NCBI GenBank assembly: GCA_905221605.1
Contig: CAJNDS010002714.1
Span: 28,716-92,715, forward strand
DNA: 64,000 bases
Source of the DNA: Symbiodinium natans
Taxonomy: Eukaryota > Sar > Dinophyceae > Suessiales > Symbiodiniaceae
Direction of reading: 5' to 3'
Of this stretch, positions 46,904 to 58,900 are shown piece by piece (the stretch's first letter is position 1; each line of letters opens with the position of its first letter). The position numbers and the translations under genes were made by a program. The notes beneath the pieces are model-generated. The model saw only the letters and a program-made list of their open reading frames with translations, had not been told where the DNA came from and made no database searches.

Positions 46904-48250
46904 TTCTTGGTTTTCTCTAGGAAAAACCCTACTTTCCTTACATTTTGGACGGATTTTCTGTCATTTCCCTTAGGTTTTCGTTGGTTTTCCATAGGGAAAA
47001 CCGTATTTCTTTTAGATCTTAAACGGATTTCCTGTCATTTCCCTTAGGTATTCCTTGGTTTTTCCTAGGGTGTCATTTCCTTGAGGTTTTCGTTGGTTTT
47101 TCCTAAGGAAACCCTATTCTGCTTACATTTTGGACGGATTTCGTCAAACGTAATAGCGTACGTTGCTTTTCCTTCTTTTTCCTAGGGAAAACCCTATTTG
47201 GTTCGTTTCTTGGTTTCTATCATTCCCTCTATATTTTCATCGGATTCATACTACTTTTCGTCAGATTTCTTATTAATGCTTCTTTTGTGATTCGCTTTCT
47301 TGGTTTTTCGTAGGAAAAAGCTACATTCCGTCCATATTTTCATGGGATTCATACTACGTTTCGTAATATTAACTATCTTTATGGTGTGTTTTCTTGCTTT
47401 CCCTTGTAAAAAGCTGCATTCCCTCTATGTTTTCATATTATTCATACGCTCACATGATGGGTGTCAACAAGTTCTTGGGCTTTGAAGCGCGCTCTGCACG
47501 GCTTGAAAAAAAGCGGGAGGGTTGGGGGGGGCGCAGCCCCAGCCCCCCCCCCCCCCATTTGCAAACGCAATGTGATGGGCTTCAACTGCGCGGCCAAAAA
47601 AAAGCGCGGGGGTTGGGGGGGGGCGCAGCCCCCCCCCCCATTTGCAAACACATTGCTCACACGATGTTTTTTTTTCTCTCAACTAGTTTCTTTGGCTTTG
47701 AAGCAAGCTTGGCACGGCTTAAAAGAAGCGGCGGGGACTCAATAATCTGGCTGTTGCCCGGTCGCACGCCTCCGAAACCTAAACCCCCTAGACATCACGG
47801 TCTTGCGCCAGAAATGATGCAATAGTCTGGCTGTCGTCAGGTCCTTGCTCATGACTCTGCGTTCTGACCTCACCTACTCGCAGCTCCCGTGAGCATGCTT
47901 CCCAAACCTAAACCTAAACCCTAGACATCATGGTCTTGCCTCAATAATGACGCAATAATCTGGCATGCCTTCCGAACCCTAAACCCCCTAGACATCACGG
48001 TCTTGTGTCAGAAACGATGCCATAGTCTGGCTGTCGTCAGGTCCTTGCTCATGACTCTGCGTTCTGAGCTCACCTACTCGCAGCTCCCGTGAGCATGCTT
48101 CCCAAACCCTAATAAGCCTAAACCCTAGACATCATGGTCTTGCCTCAGCAATGACGCAATAATCTGGCTGTTGCCCGGTCGCATGCCTTCCGAACCCTAA
48201 ACCCCTAGACATCACGGTCTTGCGTCAGAAATGATGCAATAGTCTGGCTG
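46904..48250. repeat. Higher-order repeat, copy 1 (about 1347 bp)
   Basis: The unit holds three parts. First is a T-rich segment (46904-47460) with internal tandem copies of about 75 bp (TGGTTTTC...AGGGAAAACC type). Second are two hairpin cassettes (about 47477-47745). Third is the dimeric satellite (about 47750-48250). The next copy starts 1347 bp later. A 61-codon frame at 47300-47485 is repeated unchanged in copies 2 and 3 and is treated as repeat, not gene. Confidence 0.9.
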
Positions 48251-49807
48251 TTCTTGGTTTTCTCTAGGAAAAACCCTACTTTCCTTACATTTTGGACGGA
48301 TTTTCTGTCATTTCCCTTAGGTTTTCGTTGGTTTTCCATAGGGAAAACCGTATTTCTTTTAGATCTTAAACGGATTTCCTGTCATTTCCCTTAGGCATTC
48401 CTTGGTTTTTCCTAGGGTGTCATTTCCTTGAGGTTTTCGTTGGTTTTTCCTAAGGAAACCCTATTCTGCTTACATTTTGGACGGATTTCGTCAAACGTAA
48501 TAGCGTACGTTGCTTTTCCTTCTTTTTCCTAGGGAAAACCCTATTTGGTTCGTTTCTTGGTTTCTATCATTCCCTCTATATTTTCATCGGATTCATACTA
48601 CTTTTCGTCAGATTTCTTATTAATGCTTCTTTTGTGATTCGCTTTCTTGGTTTTTCGTAGGAAAAAGCTACATTCCGTCCATATTTTCATGGGATTCATA
48701 CTACGTTTCGTAATATTAACTATCTTTATGGTGTGTTTTCTTGCTTTCCCTTGTAAAAAGCTGCATTCCCTCTATGTTTTCATATTATTCATACGCTCAC
48801 ATGATGGGTGTCAACAAGTTCTTGGGCTTTGAAGCGCGCTCTGCACGGCTTGAAAAAAAGCGGGAGGGTTGGGGGGGGCGCAGCCCCAGCCCCCCCCCCA
48901 CCCACACAACAACAACCCCATAATGTGCAAACGCAATTGATGGCTTCAACGTGCGCGTCCAAAAACGCGGGGGTTGGGGGAGGGCGCAGCCCCCCCCCCC
49001 CCATTTGCAAACACATTGCTCACACGATGTTTTTTTTTTTCTCTCAACTAGTTTCTTTGGCTTTGAAGCAAGCTTGGCACGGCTTAAAAGAAGCGGCGGG
49101 GACTCAATAATCTGGCTGTTGCCCGGTCGCACGCCTCCGAAACTTAAACCCCCTAGACATCACGGTCTTGCGCCAGAAATGATGCAATAGTCTGGCTGTC
49201 GTCAGGTCCTTGCTCATGACTCTGCGTTCTGACCTCACCTACTCGCAGCTCCCGTGAGCATGCTTCCCAAACCTAAACCTAAACCCTAGACATCATGGTC
49301 TTGCCTCAATAATGACGCAATAATCTGGCATGCATGCCTTCCGAACCCTAAACCCCCTAGACATCACGGTCTTGTGTCAGAAACGATGCCATAGTCTGGC
49401 TGTCGTCAGGTCCTTGCTCATGACTCTGCGTTCTGAGCTCACCTACTCGCAGCTCCCGTGAGCATGCTTCCCAAACCCTAATAAGCCGAAACCCTAGACA
49501 TCATGGTCTTGCCTCAGCAATGACGCAATAATCTGGCTGTTGCCCGGTCGCATGCCTTCCGAACCCTAAACCCCTAGACATCACGGTCTTGCGTCAGAAA
49601 TGATGCAATAGTCTGGCTGTCGTCAGGTCCTTGCTCATGACCCTGCGTTCTGACCTCATCTACTCGCAGCTCCCGTGAGCATCCTTCCCAACCCTAAACC
49701 TACACCCTAGACATCATGGTCTTGCCAATAATCTGGCTGTTGCCCAGTGGAACACGCCTCCGAAACCTAAACCCCCTAGACATCACGGTCTTGCGCCAGA
49801 AATGATG
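48251..49807. repeat. Higher-order repeat, copy 2
   Basis: Same order as copy 1: T-rich part, two hairpin cassettes (about 48819-49105, with a changed segment between them), then dimeric satellite. The satellite part is longer than in copy 1. Confidence 0.9.
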
Positions 49808-51420
49808 CAGATTTCTTATTATAATTCTTCTTTTGTGATTCGCTTTCTTGGTTTTTCGTAGGAAAAAGCTACATTCCGTCCATATTTTCATGGGATTCAT
49901 ACTACGTTTCGTAATATTAACTATCTTTATGGTGTGTTTTCTTGCTTTTCCTTGTAAAAAGCTGCATTCCCTCTATGTTTTCATATTATTCATACGCTCA
50001 CATGATGGGTGTCAACAAGTTCTTGGGCTTTGAAGCGCGCTCTGCACGGCTTGAAAAAAAGCGGGAGGGTTGGGGGGGGCGCAGCCCCAGCCCCCCCCCC
50101 CCCCAGTTTTTCAAGACTCAATGTTATGGGCTTCAATTGCGCGCCAACCAAAAACGCGCGGGGTGTGGGGGGCGCAGCCCCCCCCCATTTGCAAACACAT
50201 TGCTCACACGATGTTTTTTTTTTCAACTAGTTTCTTGGGCTTTGAAGCAAGCTTGGTACGGCTTAAAAGAAGCGGCGGGGACTCAATAATCTGGCTGTTG
50301 CCCGGTCGCACGCCTCCGAAACCTAAACCCCCTAGACATCACGGTCTTGCGCCAGAAATGATGCAATAGTCTGGCTGTCGTCAGGTCCTTGCTCATGACT
50401 CTGCGTTCTGACCTCACCTACTCGCAGCTCCCGTGAGCATGCTTCCCAAACCTAAACCTAAACCCTAGACATCATGGTCTTGCCTCAATAATGACGCAAT
50501 AATCTGGCATGCCTTCCGAACCCTAAACCCCCTAGACATCACGGTCTTGTGTCAGAAACGATGCCATAGTCTGGCTGTCGTCAGGTCCTTGCTCATGACT
50601 CTGCGTTCTGAGCTCACCTACTCGCAGCTCCCGTGAGCATGCTTCCCAAACCCTAATAAGCCTAAACCCTAGACATCATGGTCTTGCCTCAGCAATGACG
50701 CAATAATCTGGCTGTTGCCCGGTCGCACGCCTTCCGAACCCTAAACCCCTAGACATCACGGTCTTGCGTCAGAAATGATGCAATAGTCTGGCTGTCGTCA
50801 GGTCCTTGCTCATGACCCTGCGTTCTGACCTCACCTACTCGCAGCTCCCGTGAGCATCCTTCCCAACCCTAAACCTACACCCTAGACATCATGGTCTTGC
50901 CAATAATCTGGCTGTTGCCCGGTCGCACGCCTCCGAAACCTAAACCCCCTAGACATCACGGTCTTGCGCCAGAAATGATGCAATAGTCTGGCTGTCGTCA
51001 GGTCCTTGCTCATGACTCTGCGTTCTGACCTCACCTACTCGCAGCTCCCGTGAGCATGCTTCCCAAACCTAAACCTAAACCCTAGACATCATGGTCTTGC
51101 CTCAATAATGACGCAATAATCTGGCATGCCCTCCGAACCCTAAACCCCCTAGACATCACGGTCTTGTGTCAGAAACGATGCCATAGTCTGGCTGTCGTCA
51201 GGTCCTTGCTCATGACTCTGCGTTCTGAGCTCGCCTACTTGCAGCTCCCGTGAGCATGCTAGCCTGAACCCTAGACATCATGGTCTTGCCTCAGCAATGA
51301 TGCAATAGTGATGCAATAATCAATAATCTGGCTGTTGCCCGGTCGCATGCCTTCCGACCCTAAACCCCCTAGACATCACGGTCTTGCGTCAGAAAGGATG
51401 CTATAGTCTGGCTGTCGAAA
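49808..51420. repeat. Higher-order repeat, copy 3 (5'-truncated) and extended satellite
   Basis: It begins inside the T-rich part, at the position equivalent to about 47264 of copy 1. Two hairpin cassettes follow (about 50020-50285), then roughly 1.1 kb of dimeric satellite. Confidence 0.88.
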
Positions 51421-51836
51421 CGATGTTTTTTTTTTTCAACTAGTTTCTTGGGCTTTGAAGCACGCTTGGTACGGCTTAAAAGAAGCGGGGGGGGCTGGGG
51501 GTGCAGCCCCCCCCCACTTGCAAACACCCTGCTCACATGATGGGTGTCAACAAGTTTCTTGGGCTTTGAAGCGCGCTTTGCACGGCTAAAAAAAAAGCGG
51601 GGGGGTTGGGGGGGGCGCAGCCCCCCCCATCTGCAAACACAATGCTCACACGATGTCTTTTTCTCAACTAGTTTCTTGGGCTTTGAAGCACGCTTTGGTA
51701 CGGCCTAAAAGAAGCGAGGGGGGGTTGGGGGGGGGTTGGGGGGGGGCGCAGCCCCCCTCCACTTGCAAACCCCCTGCTCACATGATGGGCGTCAACAAGT
51801 TTCTTGGGCTTTGAAGCGCGCTCTCACGGTCTTGCG
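51421..51836. repeat. Hairpin-cassette cluster
   Basis: Four cassettes about 110-120 bp apart, the last truncated. Each starts near TTTCTTGGGCTTTGAAGC, then a GGCTTAAAAGAAGCG-type segment, and then a G run, GCGCAG and a C run, which form a self-complementary stem. Confidence 0.9.
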
Positions 51837-52615
51837 CCAGAAATGATGCAATAGTCTGGCTGTCGTCTAGACATCATGGTCTTGCCTCAGCAATGACGCA
51901 ATAATCTGGCTGTTGCCCGGTCGCACGCCTTCCGAACCCTAAACCCCTAGACATCACGGTCTTGCGTCAGAAATGATGCAATAGTCTGGCTGTCGTCAGG
52001 TCCTTGCTCATGACCCTGCGTTCTGACCTCACCTACTCGCAGCTCCCGTGAGCATCCTTCCCAACCCTAAACCTACACCCTAGACATCATGGTCTTGCCA
52101 ATAATCTGGCTGTTGCCCGGTCGCACGCCTCCGAAACCTAAACCCCCTAGACATCACGGTCTTGCGCCAGAAATGATGCAATAGTCTGGCTGTCGTCAGG
52201 TCCTTGCTCATGACTCTGCGTTCTGACCTCACCTACTCGCAGCTCCCGTGAGCATGCTTCCCAAACCTAAACCTAAACCCTAGACATCATGGTCTTGCCT
52301 CAATAATGACGCAATAATCTGGCATGCCCTCCGAACCCTAAACCCCCTAGACATCACGGTCTTGTGTCAGAAACGATGCCATAGTCTGGCTGTCGTCAGG
52401 TCCTTGCTCATGACTCTGCGTTCTGAGCTCGCCTACTTGCAGCTCCCGTGAGCATGCTAGCCTGAACCCTAGACATCATGGTCTTGCCTCAGCAATGATG
52501 CAATAGTGATGCAATAATCAATAATCTGGCTGTTGCCCGGTCGCATGCCTTCCGACACTAAACCCCCTAGACATCACGGTCTTGCGTCAGAAAGGATGCT
52601 ATAGTCTGGCTGTCG
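51837..52615. repeat. Dimeric satellite block
   Basis: Alternating monomers containing CTAGACATCACGGTCTTGCG and CTAGACATCATGGTCTTGCC. Much of it repeats 50640-51420 at an offset of about 1198 bp, including the rare variant with a tandem GATGCAATA at about 51300 and 52498. Confidence 0.9.
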
Positions 52616-53390
52616 AAACGATGTTTTTTTTTTCAACTAGTTGCTTGGGCTTTGAAGCACGCTTGGTACGGCTTAAAAGAAGCGGGGGGGGCTGGGGGCG
52701 CAGCCCCCCCCACTTGCAAACACCCTGCTCACATGATGGGTGTCAACAAGTTTCTTGGGCTTTGAAGCGCGCTCTGCACGGCTTAAAAACAAGCGGGGGG
52801 GTTGGGGGGGGCGCAGCCCCCCCCATCTGCAAACACAATGCTCACACGATGTTTTTTTCTCAATTGAAGCACGCTCTGCACGGAAAAAAAAAAAAGAGCG
52901 CGGGGGTTGGGGGGGGCGCAGCCCCCCCCCGGCAAACACAATGCTCACGCGATGTTTTTTTTCTCAACTAGTTTCTTGGGCTTTGAAGCACGCTTGGTAC
53001 GGCTCTAAAAGAAGGCGGGGGGGGTTGGGGGGGGGCGCAGCCCCACACACTTGCATAATCACCCCTGCTCACATGATGGTGCCGTCCATACAAAGTTTTC
53101 TGGGGCATTTTGAAGCGCGCTCTGGCACGGGCTTAAAAAAAGCGGGCGGATTGGGGGGGGGGGGGGGGCGCAGCCCCACACAATGCTCACACGATGTTTT
53201 TTTTTTCTCTCAACTAGTTTCTTGGGCTTTGAAGCACGCTTGGTACGGCTTAAAAGAAGCGGGGGGGGTTGGCCCCCCCCCACTTGCAAACACCCTGCTC
53301 ACATGATGGGCGTCAACAAGTTTCTTGGGCTTTGAAGCACGCTCTGCACGGCTTAAAAACAAGATGTGGGGGGGTTGGCGGGGGCGCAGT
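52616..53390. repeat. Hairpin-cassette array ending at the gene island
   Basis: Seven cassettes about 105-125 bp apart. G/C-run lengths vary and two copies are degenerate. The array ends abruptly at about 53390, where non-repetitive DNA begins. Confidence 0.9.
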
Positions 53391-54073
53391 GGCAACGAGG
53401 GCCTCCCTCTCCCCATTCGGTCCATCGACCTTGTTTCAGTCAACGAAACGCGCCACATGGACTTGAGCGAGCAGCTAAACTTGTTCAGAACGACTCTGCG
53501 CAAGTGACGGCGAGACGATCTCCCTCGGTGGCGCCTGGGCTCGGCTGTGTGCATTTTCGGTCGCGGCAAAGCTCCTGGTTCGCCGTGTGTCCAACATGGC
53601 GCAGCAGAGGGTACAGTAGGGGCGATCTCCCGCTAGGCACAAAAACTCTCGGGTTACACGTTTGTTCGGAGCTGAAACGCAGGAAACGAAGGTCCTACCT
53701 AAGTCATGTCTTTGCCCTGTCCTCCACTGACCACATCCGCTCATAGATTCCAAAAGTTTTAGCATCGCTAAATCGAGCCTCTCTCTTAGGATTTCTTCTG
53801 CAGTACCTCGAAAACAACAAGAAGCAAGACAAAGAACATCGCCCCAAACATTATCTTAGTCATTGGTTGACTAGTTCGAGCCAGTCCGTGTTGGAGCACG
53901 TTCGCAAAGACGTAGGAACACTTGTGTGACTTGTGTGGAGCGTGTCCGACAAACATGCTCGAGGCATGGGCGGAGCCTGCACTCGCTCACCAGACTTTCT
54001 TGCAAACCGACTAGAGGCAACGCGAAAGCTTTTTGCGTGCACCGCGCTCGCTTCGCCGCCAGTTGCGGGGCAG

Positions 54074-56590
54074 TCACTTGCGGGCGTAACGGGCTTTCTT
54101 CTTAGCTGCGTCCGCCCTGGGACGGCCCGGCTTCCGCTTCTCTGGCATGTTGTTCAAATCGAGCTCCTCTTTCAGACCTGCCACGAAATACACGTGCGGG
54201 CATTCTGCCCTTTGCACGAACAGGCTGCAAGTGCAGCAGAGGCGCCTGCCTTTGCTTGTACACCGGTTGTGTATCTTTGGGCAGTACCGGCCTGGGAGCT
54301 CGCCTTCCATGACCACGCAATGGGCGTCGAACAGCAAACTCAGCTCTGAGATGCTGACGTGAGGCGCGCCCTCACGCATCTGAACGATCTTCGCGTTCAG
54401 CAATGCTTCTCGTACTTCTGCCTCCGACATATGCAGCAGGTCCACGAGGTGTTGGGCAGTCGCTCGCTGGACTTGTGCAGATGCGGACGCAGACGTGTCC
54501 GACGCCTGACTGCGCATGACCCAGAATGCGGAGTTGTCGCGCTCCAGAAAGCGATGGTTGTTGCCATGTCTATGGGCCCAGTACTCGGCTGCGGAACTCA
54601 TGCCTTGCCTGTGCGGCGTGGTTCCATTGAGGAACGATGGCTCCGGCGACTTGGGCCACAGTGAGGAGCCCGACTTGTCGTCTTCCCGCATGTAGCTGCG
54701 CCAATGCTCTCTGAACAGTGTCTGCATCATGTCCAGCACATTGCAAGGATTTTGGCGCGTTCTTCTTGATAGCAAGGACTGCCAAAAACTGTGGAAGCCC
54801 TCCAACGTCTGACTGCCAGTGCCCGAGCCTGGATGCATGCCCAGGGATCCACTCCAGTAGTCAGCCCAGAAAATATCCGTGCAGTCTACTAGTCTTTTCT
54901 CACGCAGGCCATAGAATTTCTTGATGTTCTCAGTTTGCTGCACATGAAGGTACTCTTTCACCAGGTAGTCTCGGGCTGGTTTTGCAGCAGTGTCGCGAAG
55001 CTCCTCTAAGAAAGCTCGCCAACAGGCGCTGAAAATCTCCAGTGTGGGCAGGAAGCGCGTGGCGCGGATGAAGCTCACGATTCTCCCACGTAGCTCTGCG
55101 TGCGTCTTTGCTGTGAGAGTTGAGTGCACAGCACGCATCATATGCGGGTAATCCCGAGCAATGCGGGAGTTTGGAAACACCTTGCGACGCGCTGCCTCTA
55201 TAGCATCGTTGAAATCACATTGGACTTGAACCACGAGAGGCTTGAGGTCATAATCGCACTCCGTCTTCACCACCGAGCACAAGAGCTCGAACAAACGAAT
55301 CCAATTTGGCGTTGATTCTGCGTCCATGTACGCCTGCAATATTGGCCGCATGGTTCCGGTGTGCAGAGGAACCTGCACTCGCTGCCCACTTCGGTGTACG
55401 AAGCTCGTGTTTCCAAGGTCACCTTTGCCGAGGAAACTCACGGTTGCGATCACGGCCCCTGTGTTCGTGATCTTGTGCTTGCCGTCGACGACAATGCACA
55501 CAGGTTCTTTGTTGGGATTCACCGCGTGGTTCAAGAATCCTCGACAAGTCCAGCCAAAAAAAGCATGCCCGACTCCGCAATCTGGAGCTCCCACGACTCG
55601 AAGTTCATCCAACGGCCCAGTGGAGAAAGTCGTTGTCTGCTTGTCCGACCAGGCTTTCACTGACTCCAGCAGCTCTTGCACGATGGGCTTCTGGCCGCAT
55701 TGCTTTCCCCCTCTGCGTTTTCTGTTCTCTCGCGTAACGTACTGCTTCAGCCGCAGCTTTGCCATGTGCGCGTCCAGGCCGGCGTCGGCTAGAGCTGCGC
55801 GCACACTCCGGCTGCTGAGCAGCGCGCCGTTTGGATGCGCCGTCTTGATTGCCGCGGCTTCTGCCGGCGCCCACATTTTTTGGCCTTTTGGTCGAGACTT
55901 TTCCCCATGTTCACCGTCACACTTGACTGTTAGCCAGGATGTGCCATCCGGTTTCAAGCTAAGACTTGCCAGAAGGCGCCATTCGCAGCTCGAGCAAGAC
56001 TTCTTCGAGCATTCGCCTTCCACGGCGATACACTTGGCGCGGTCCAGCATCTTGAGGCGTACATCTCGTTGTCCATGCAGGGTTTTGGCCAGAATTGCAC
56101 GCACTTGTGCATTCAGAGCCTTAATGTCACCAATAGAGAACTCGGGGCTGCCGTTGAAGAGAATTTCCGCGTACTGACGCTGCTGCCGCGTCTTCTTGCT
56201 CTCCTGGTCGCTCTTCTTCACCCCCTTCCGATCGCCGCCGTCCTTCTTGTTCTCCTTGCCATCCTTCTTGTCGTCCTTGCCGTCCTTGTCGTCCTTGCTG
56301 TCCTTGCCATCCTCCTTGTCCTCCTGGCCATCCTTGTCCCCGCCCTTGCTGTCCGGCGGATTGCCCGGCGGATTGCCTGGTCTAGCACTGTCCGCCAGAC
56401 ACGCCGCGTTCCCGTCGAGCGCGAAAAACCACGAAGGCACTCGCAAGGAGGCCAAGAACTCTCGAGCTGCTGCAGATAGTTCGTAGAGCTTGCGCTTCAT
56501 GAACCCAGACACATCCTTCTCCTTGTCATAGGTTGAGGTCCCAAGCCCGTGCAGCTCCAGAACGCGGACAGCGTCTTCATACGCCTGCAA
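54074..56590 (-). CDS. MULE-type DDE transposase with SWIM zinc finger, intact
   Basis: Catalyses cut-and-paste DNA transposition in the MULE superfamily. The frame has 838 codons with no break. Residues 82-135 are a Lys/Asp/Gly-rich disordered linker. Residues 187-230 carry a WRKY/GCM1-like zinc finger (Cys pairs, then VKCDGEHG). The DDE domain spans about 360-610: D369 in VVDGKHK, D459 in QCDFNDAIE followed by the expected His in DYPHMMRAV, and E597 in SQTLEGFHSFW. A SWIM finger C-x-C-x8-C-x-H occupies 786-799. The C-terminus holds an AT-hook-like KRKPGRPRA and a basic tail. All catalytic and zinc-binding positions are present, suggesting recent activity. Start choice follows the first ATG; an upstream exon is possible. 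Confidence 0.85.
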   Translation of the reverse strand: MQAYEDAVRVLELHGLGTSTYDKEKDVSGFMKRKLYELSAAAREFLASLRVPSWFFALDGNAACLADSARPGNPPGNPPDSKGGDKDGQEDKEDGKDSKDDKDGKDDKKDGKENKKDGGDRKGVKKSDQESKKTRQQRQYAEILFNGSPEFSIGDIKALNAQVRAILAKTLHGQRDVRLKMLDRAKCIAVEGECSKKSCSSCEWRLLASLSLKPDGTSWLTVKCDGEHGEKSRPKGQKMWAPAEAAAIKTAHPNGALLSSRSVRAALADAGLDAHMAKLRLKQYVTRENRKRRGGKQCGQKPIVQELLESVKAWSDKQTTTFSTGPLDELRVVGAPDCGVGHAFFGWTCRGFLNHAVNPNKEPVCIVVDGKHKITNTGAVIATVSFLGKGDLGNTSFVHRSGQRVQVPLHTGTMRPILQAYMDAESTPNWIRLFELLCSVVKTECDYDLKPLVVQVQCDFNDAIEAARRKVFPNSRIARDYPHMMRAVHSTLTAKTHAELRGRIVSFIRATRFLPTLEIFSACWRAFLEELRDTAAKPARDYLVKEYLHVQQTENIKKFYGLREKRLVDCTDIFWADYWSGSLGMHPGSGTGSQTLEGFHSFWQSLLSRRTRQNPCNVLDMMQTLFREHWRSYMREDDKSGSSLWPKSPEPSFLNGTTPHRQGMSSAAEYWAHRHGNNHRFLERDNSAFWVMRSQASDTSASASAQVQRATAQHLVDLLHMSEAEVREALLNAKIVQMREGAPHVSISELSLLFDAHCVVMEGELPGRYCPKIHNRCTSKGRRLCCTCSLFVQRAECPHVYFVAGLKEELDLNNMPEKRKPGRPRADAAKKKARYARK

Positions 56591-56781
56591 GGAAACGCAT
56601 GACCGAGCAACATCATCGCTTTCCAGATCTCGTAAGGGTGCCCCAAGTCGTTGACACCACTGCCTCTTCCACGAGGTGCCCGGAAAAGCCGCAAGAATCT
56701 GCCGGGCTAGTAGGGTGGCCTGTCAGGCGTCGACTCAGATTATCACACCTATGCTTCTGATTGTCAAACACGCTTCACATG

Positions 56782-58900
56782 CTACGCGCCCGCCTGATTC
56801 TGACTTTCTGGAAAGCTAGGCGATTTCTTATTCTGCAGCCGTCGCGTTTCCACGTCCAAGGTCGCCAGGCCGAAAAGGTACCGTTCCTGAAAAAAAATCA
56901 TGGCCTGCTTCAAAGAAGACACTGATATTGCGCCAGTCCACCTCACGAGCTCCTGCCGAGCGCGTACCACGGATGGCCAAGCCTCCTGTAGAATGCAGCA
57001 TAAGGTCGCCGTGGCACCTACCCAGTACACACTTTTGTTCAAGCCGCTTGCGAAGACCTCACCAAAGTGCGTAGACTTGTTGCAGTCGAAAGCAGCGAGA
57101 CGGTACTGATGCACCTCGTCTCGGAGGTTTCCCATCAAGCGCCATGTTCTCTGCGCAGATGCTTCGTGCAAGGCGGTCTTGGGGCCCAGATGTTGAAGCA
57201 ACACGCTGAAAATGCCTTCGAGAATTGGCCGAACGACAGTGTCTTCGAACTGCTGCCATTGCGGCTTGCCAGGTTGCCGAACTGCCCCGAAGGAAAAGAC
57301 GAAGCGCTGCGCGAGGCCGATGCTGGATTTGAGCTCGCCTTGCGCCCACCTCCGACTCCGATTCCGACGCGTTACAGCTTCAAATACTTCACAAGTTTGT
57401 CCGACCAACAAAACAAGAAGACTAAATGCAGATCGGACGCCAGTTGCGAAAAACAGACAGCTGTTGGAAAAGTGCGAGCGTCACATTGGTACACTCGCAT
57501 TGGCCGGCCTTGTCCGCACCTCCAATGGCTTCCACGCTCGCCGCTTTGCGATCTTTTCGATCGAAGACGGTTTCCCACGTCACGCCTCCGCCTTGAGCGG
57601 CGTTCAGCAAGCGCTGGAGGTTGATGTGCGTGTTTTGCGTCCACGTGCCATTGCTAGGCCACGCAGGACACAACATGGGCCCGCCTTCACCAGCAGCGAT
57701 GAGCCCGTACCCATCTGTGTCGCGAAACTTCGCGATGGCCGCCGCGTGCGTCATCGGCTCCACCATGTGGAACGCATCTGCTGGGCTGCCAGGCGCGAAG
57801 TGAGGTAACTTGTTCATGCAAGCGCGCAGCATGCGCAGCATCGGTTCAAGCGCAGGCGTTTTTCCACCTCCAGGCTGCGCAGTACCACAACACCAGTACC
57901 TGCTACGCGTGGTGAAGCCAGCGATGTCAGCGCCGATTTCCTTGTGCAGCACGCTGCCAGCTAGGCTGGCAAACGCGTCGGTGTAGAACACCGCAGGGAT
58001 GCCTGTGCTGCGACTCCAGCACTCGAAGAGCACTGCCAGCGGGTAGAAGCCTGTACGCCACAAAGGGTACTGGACTTGCACGGTATCTTCTGAGGTGAGC
58101 CGATCCATCTCAAACGCTCGGACCAAATGTACAAGCCGCGCGCGCAGATGTTCAAAGGACGTCTCATCCACTTCCGGGCTGTAGTGCGGCAGAGCTGCTA
58201 GTTCAGCCACAGCATCTTGCCCGCGCTCGAAAACCTGCAGAATTCTCTCCACATCTGCTTCAAAGCGGTCCGAGCCGCTTGTCGGAGTTGTTCTGCTACT
58301 CTCTCCGCCAGCTTTCCGTTCATGCTCTGCGTCTGACTCGCTGTCACTCTCCGGTTCCAACATCTGCAAGCGTTCAAAATGGCTGCGAACTGGGCCTGGC
58401 CCTTCCGCCTGCCTCAAAACGATTGTCTTGAAATCTTGCTCACGATGGCAATGAACGATGGCTTCCACTGTCAAAGCTTGCGAGGAACCTTCCTTGGCGA
58501 TTAAGATGTTGGCTTCGAGCTGGCGGGAAATGATCTTCAGTTCTTCGATGCTGAAGTAGTACGTGTTCTGCTGGATCGCAGCTAGATAAGCTGCAACTGC
58601 ACGTTGCTGGAAGTCGATGGGCTCCATGGAGGTTCTTTCGGCCACACGTCGGTAATCTTGCAGAACACGAGCCACGTTTTCTGCATGTTCGGCTTCCCCT
58701 GACAGCTCTTGCAACACCGTGACAACCCGGCTCGCATCTGCGAATAACACTGCGGCGACTCGCAACGCATCGAAAACTTCCGCCTCATGTCGGATGGCTT
58801 CCAGCTTCGTCTGAGGGCCGCCTTCTGGCAGCTGCATTTGGGTGCCATTGACGATGCACTGCCCAGCTTGCATCTGAAAACAAGGTTCTTGGCCCTCCGT
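56782..58900 (-). CDS. DUF3987-like P-loop protein, cut by assembly gap
   Basis: DUF3987 proteins are helicase/primase-like P-loop proteins found mainly on mobile elements and phages. Exon 57439-58900 and exon 56782-57338 join through a 100-bp GT-AG intron (57339-57438), giving FRNWRELKSSIGLAQRF in frame. Features in order: a helical N-part (EELKIISRQLEANILIAKEG), an acidic linker (ESDSESDAEHE), the Walker A motif AQPGGGKTP, THAAAIAKF-x-GYGLIAAGEGGPML (equivalent to the family's acidic Walker B region), VTLALFQQLSVF and IGLAQRFVFSFGAV. The 5' end runs into the Ns at 58901; an AG acceptor before ATGCAAGCTGGG near 58875 suggests an intron reaching into the gap. Adjacent to the transposase in the same orientation (about 190 bp apart). 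The family match is by motif order only. Confidence 0.6.

Noticed and set aside
47300-50033. Identical 61-codon frames and glycine/proline-rich frames in the satellite
   Set aside because: They recur only as part of higher-order repeats and have no domain, so they are treated as repeat sequence.
47750-53000. CRISPR-like array
   Set aside because: The repeats are contiguous and dimeric with no unique spacers, and the setting is eukaryotic; it is satellite DNA.
55326-56177. 283-codon plus-strand frame
   Set aside because: It is antisense to the transposase and has no domain.
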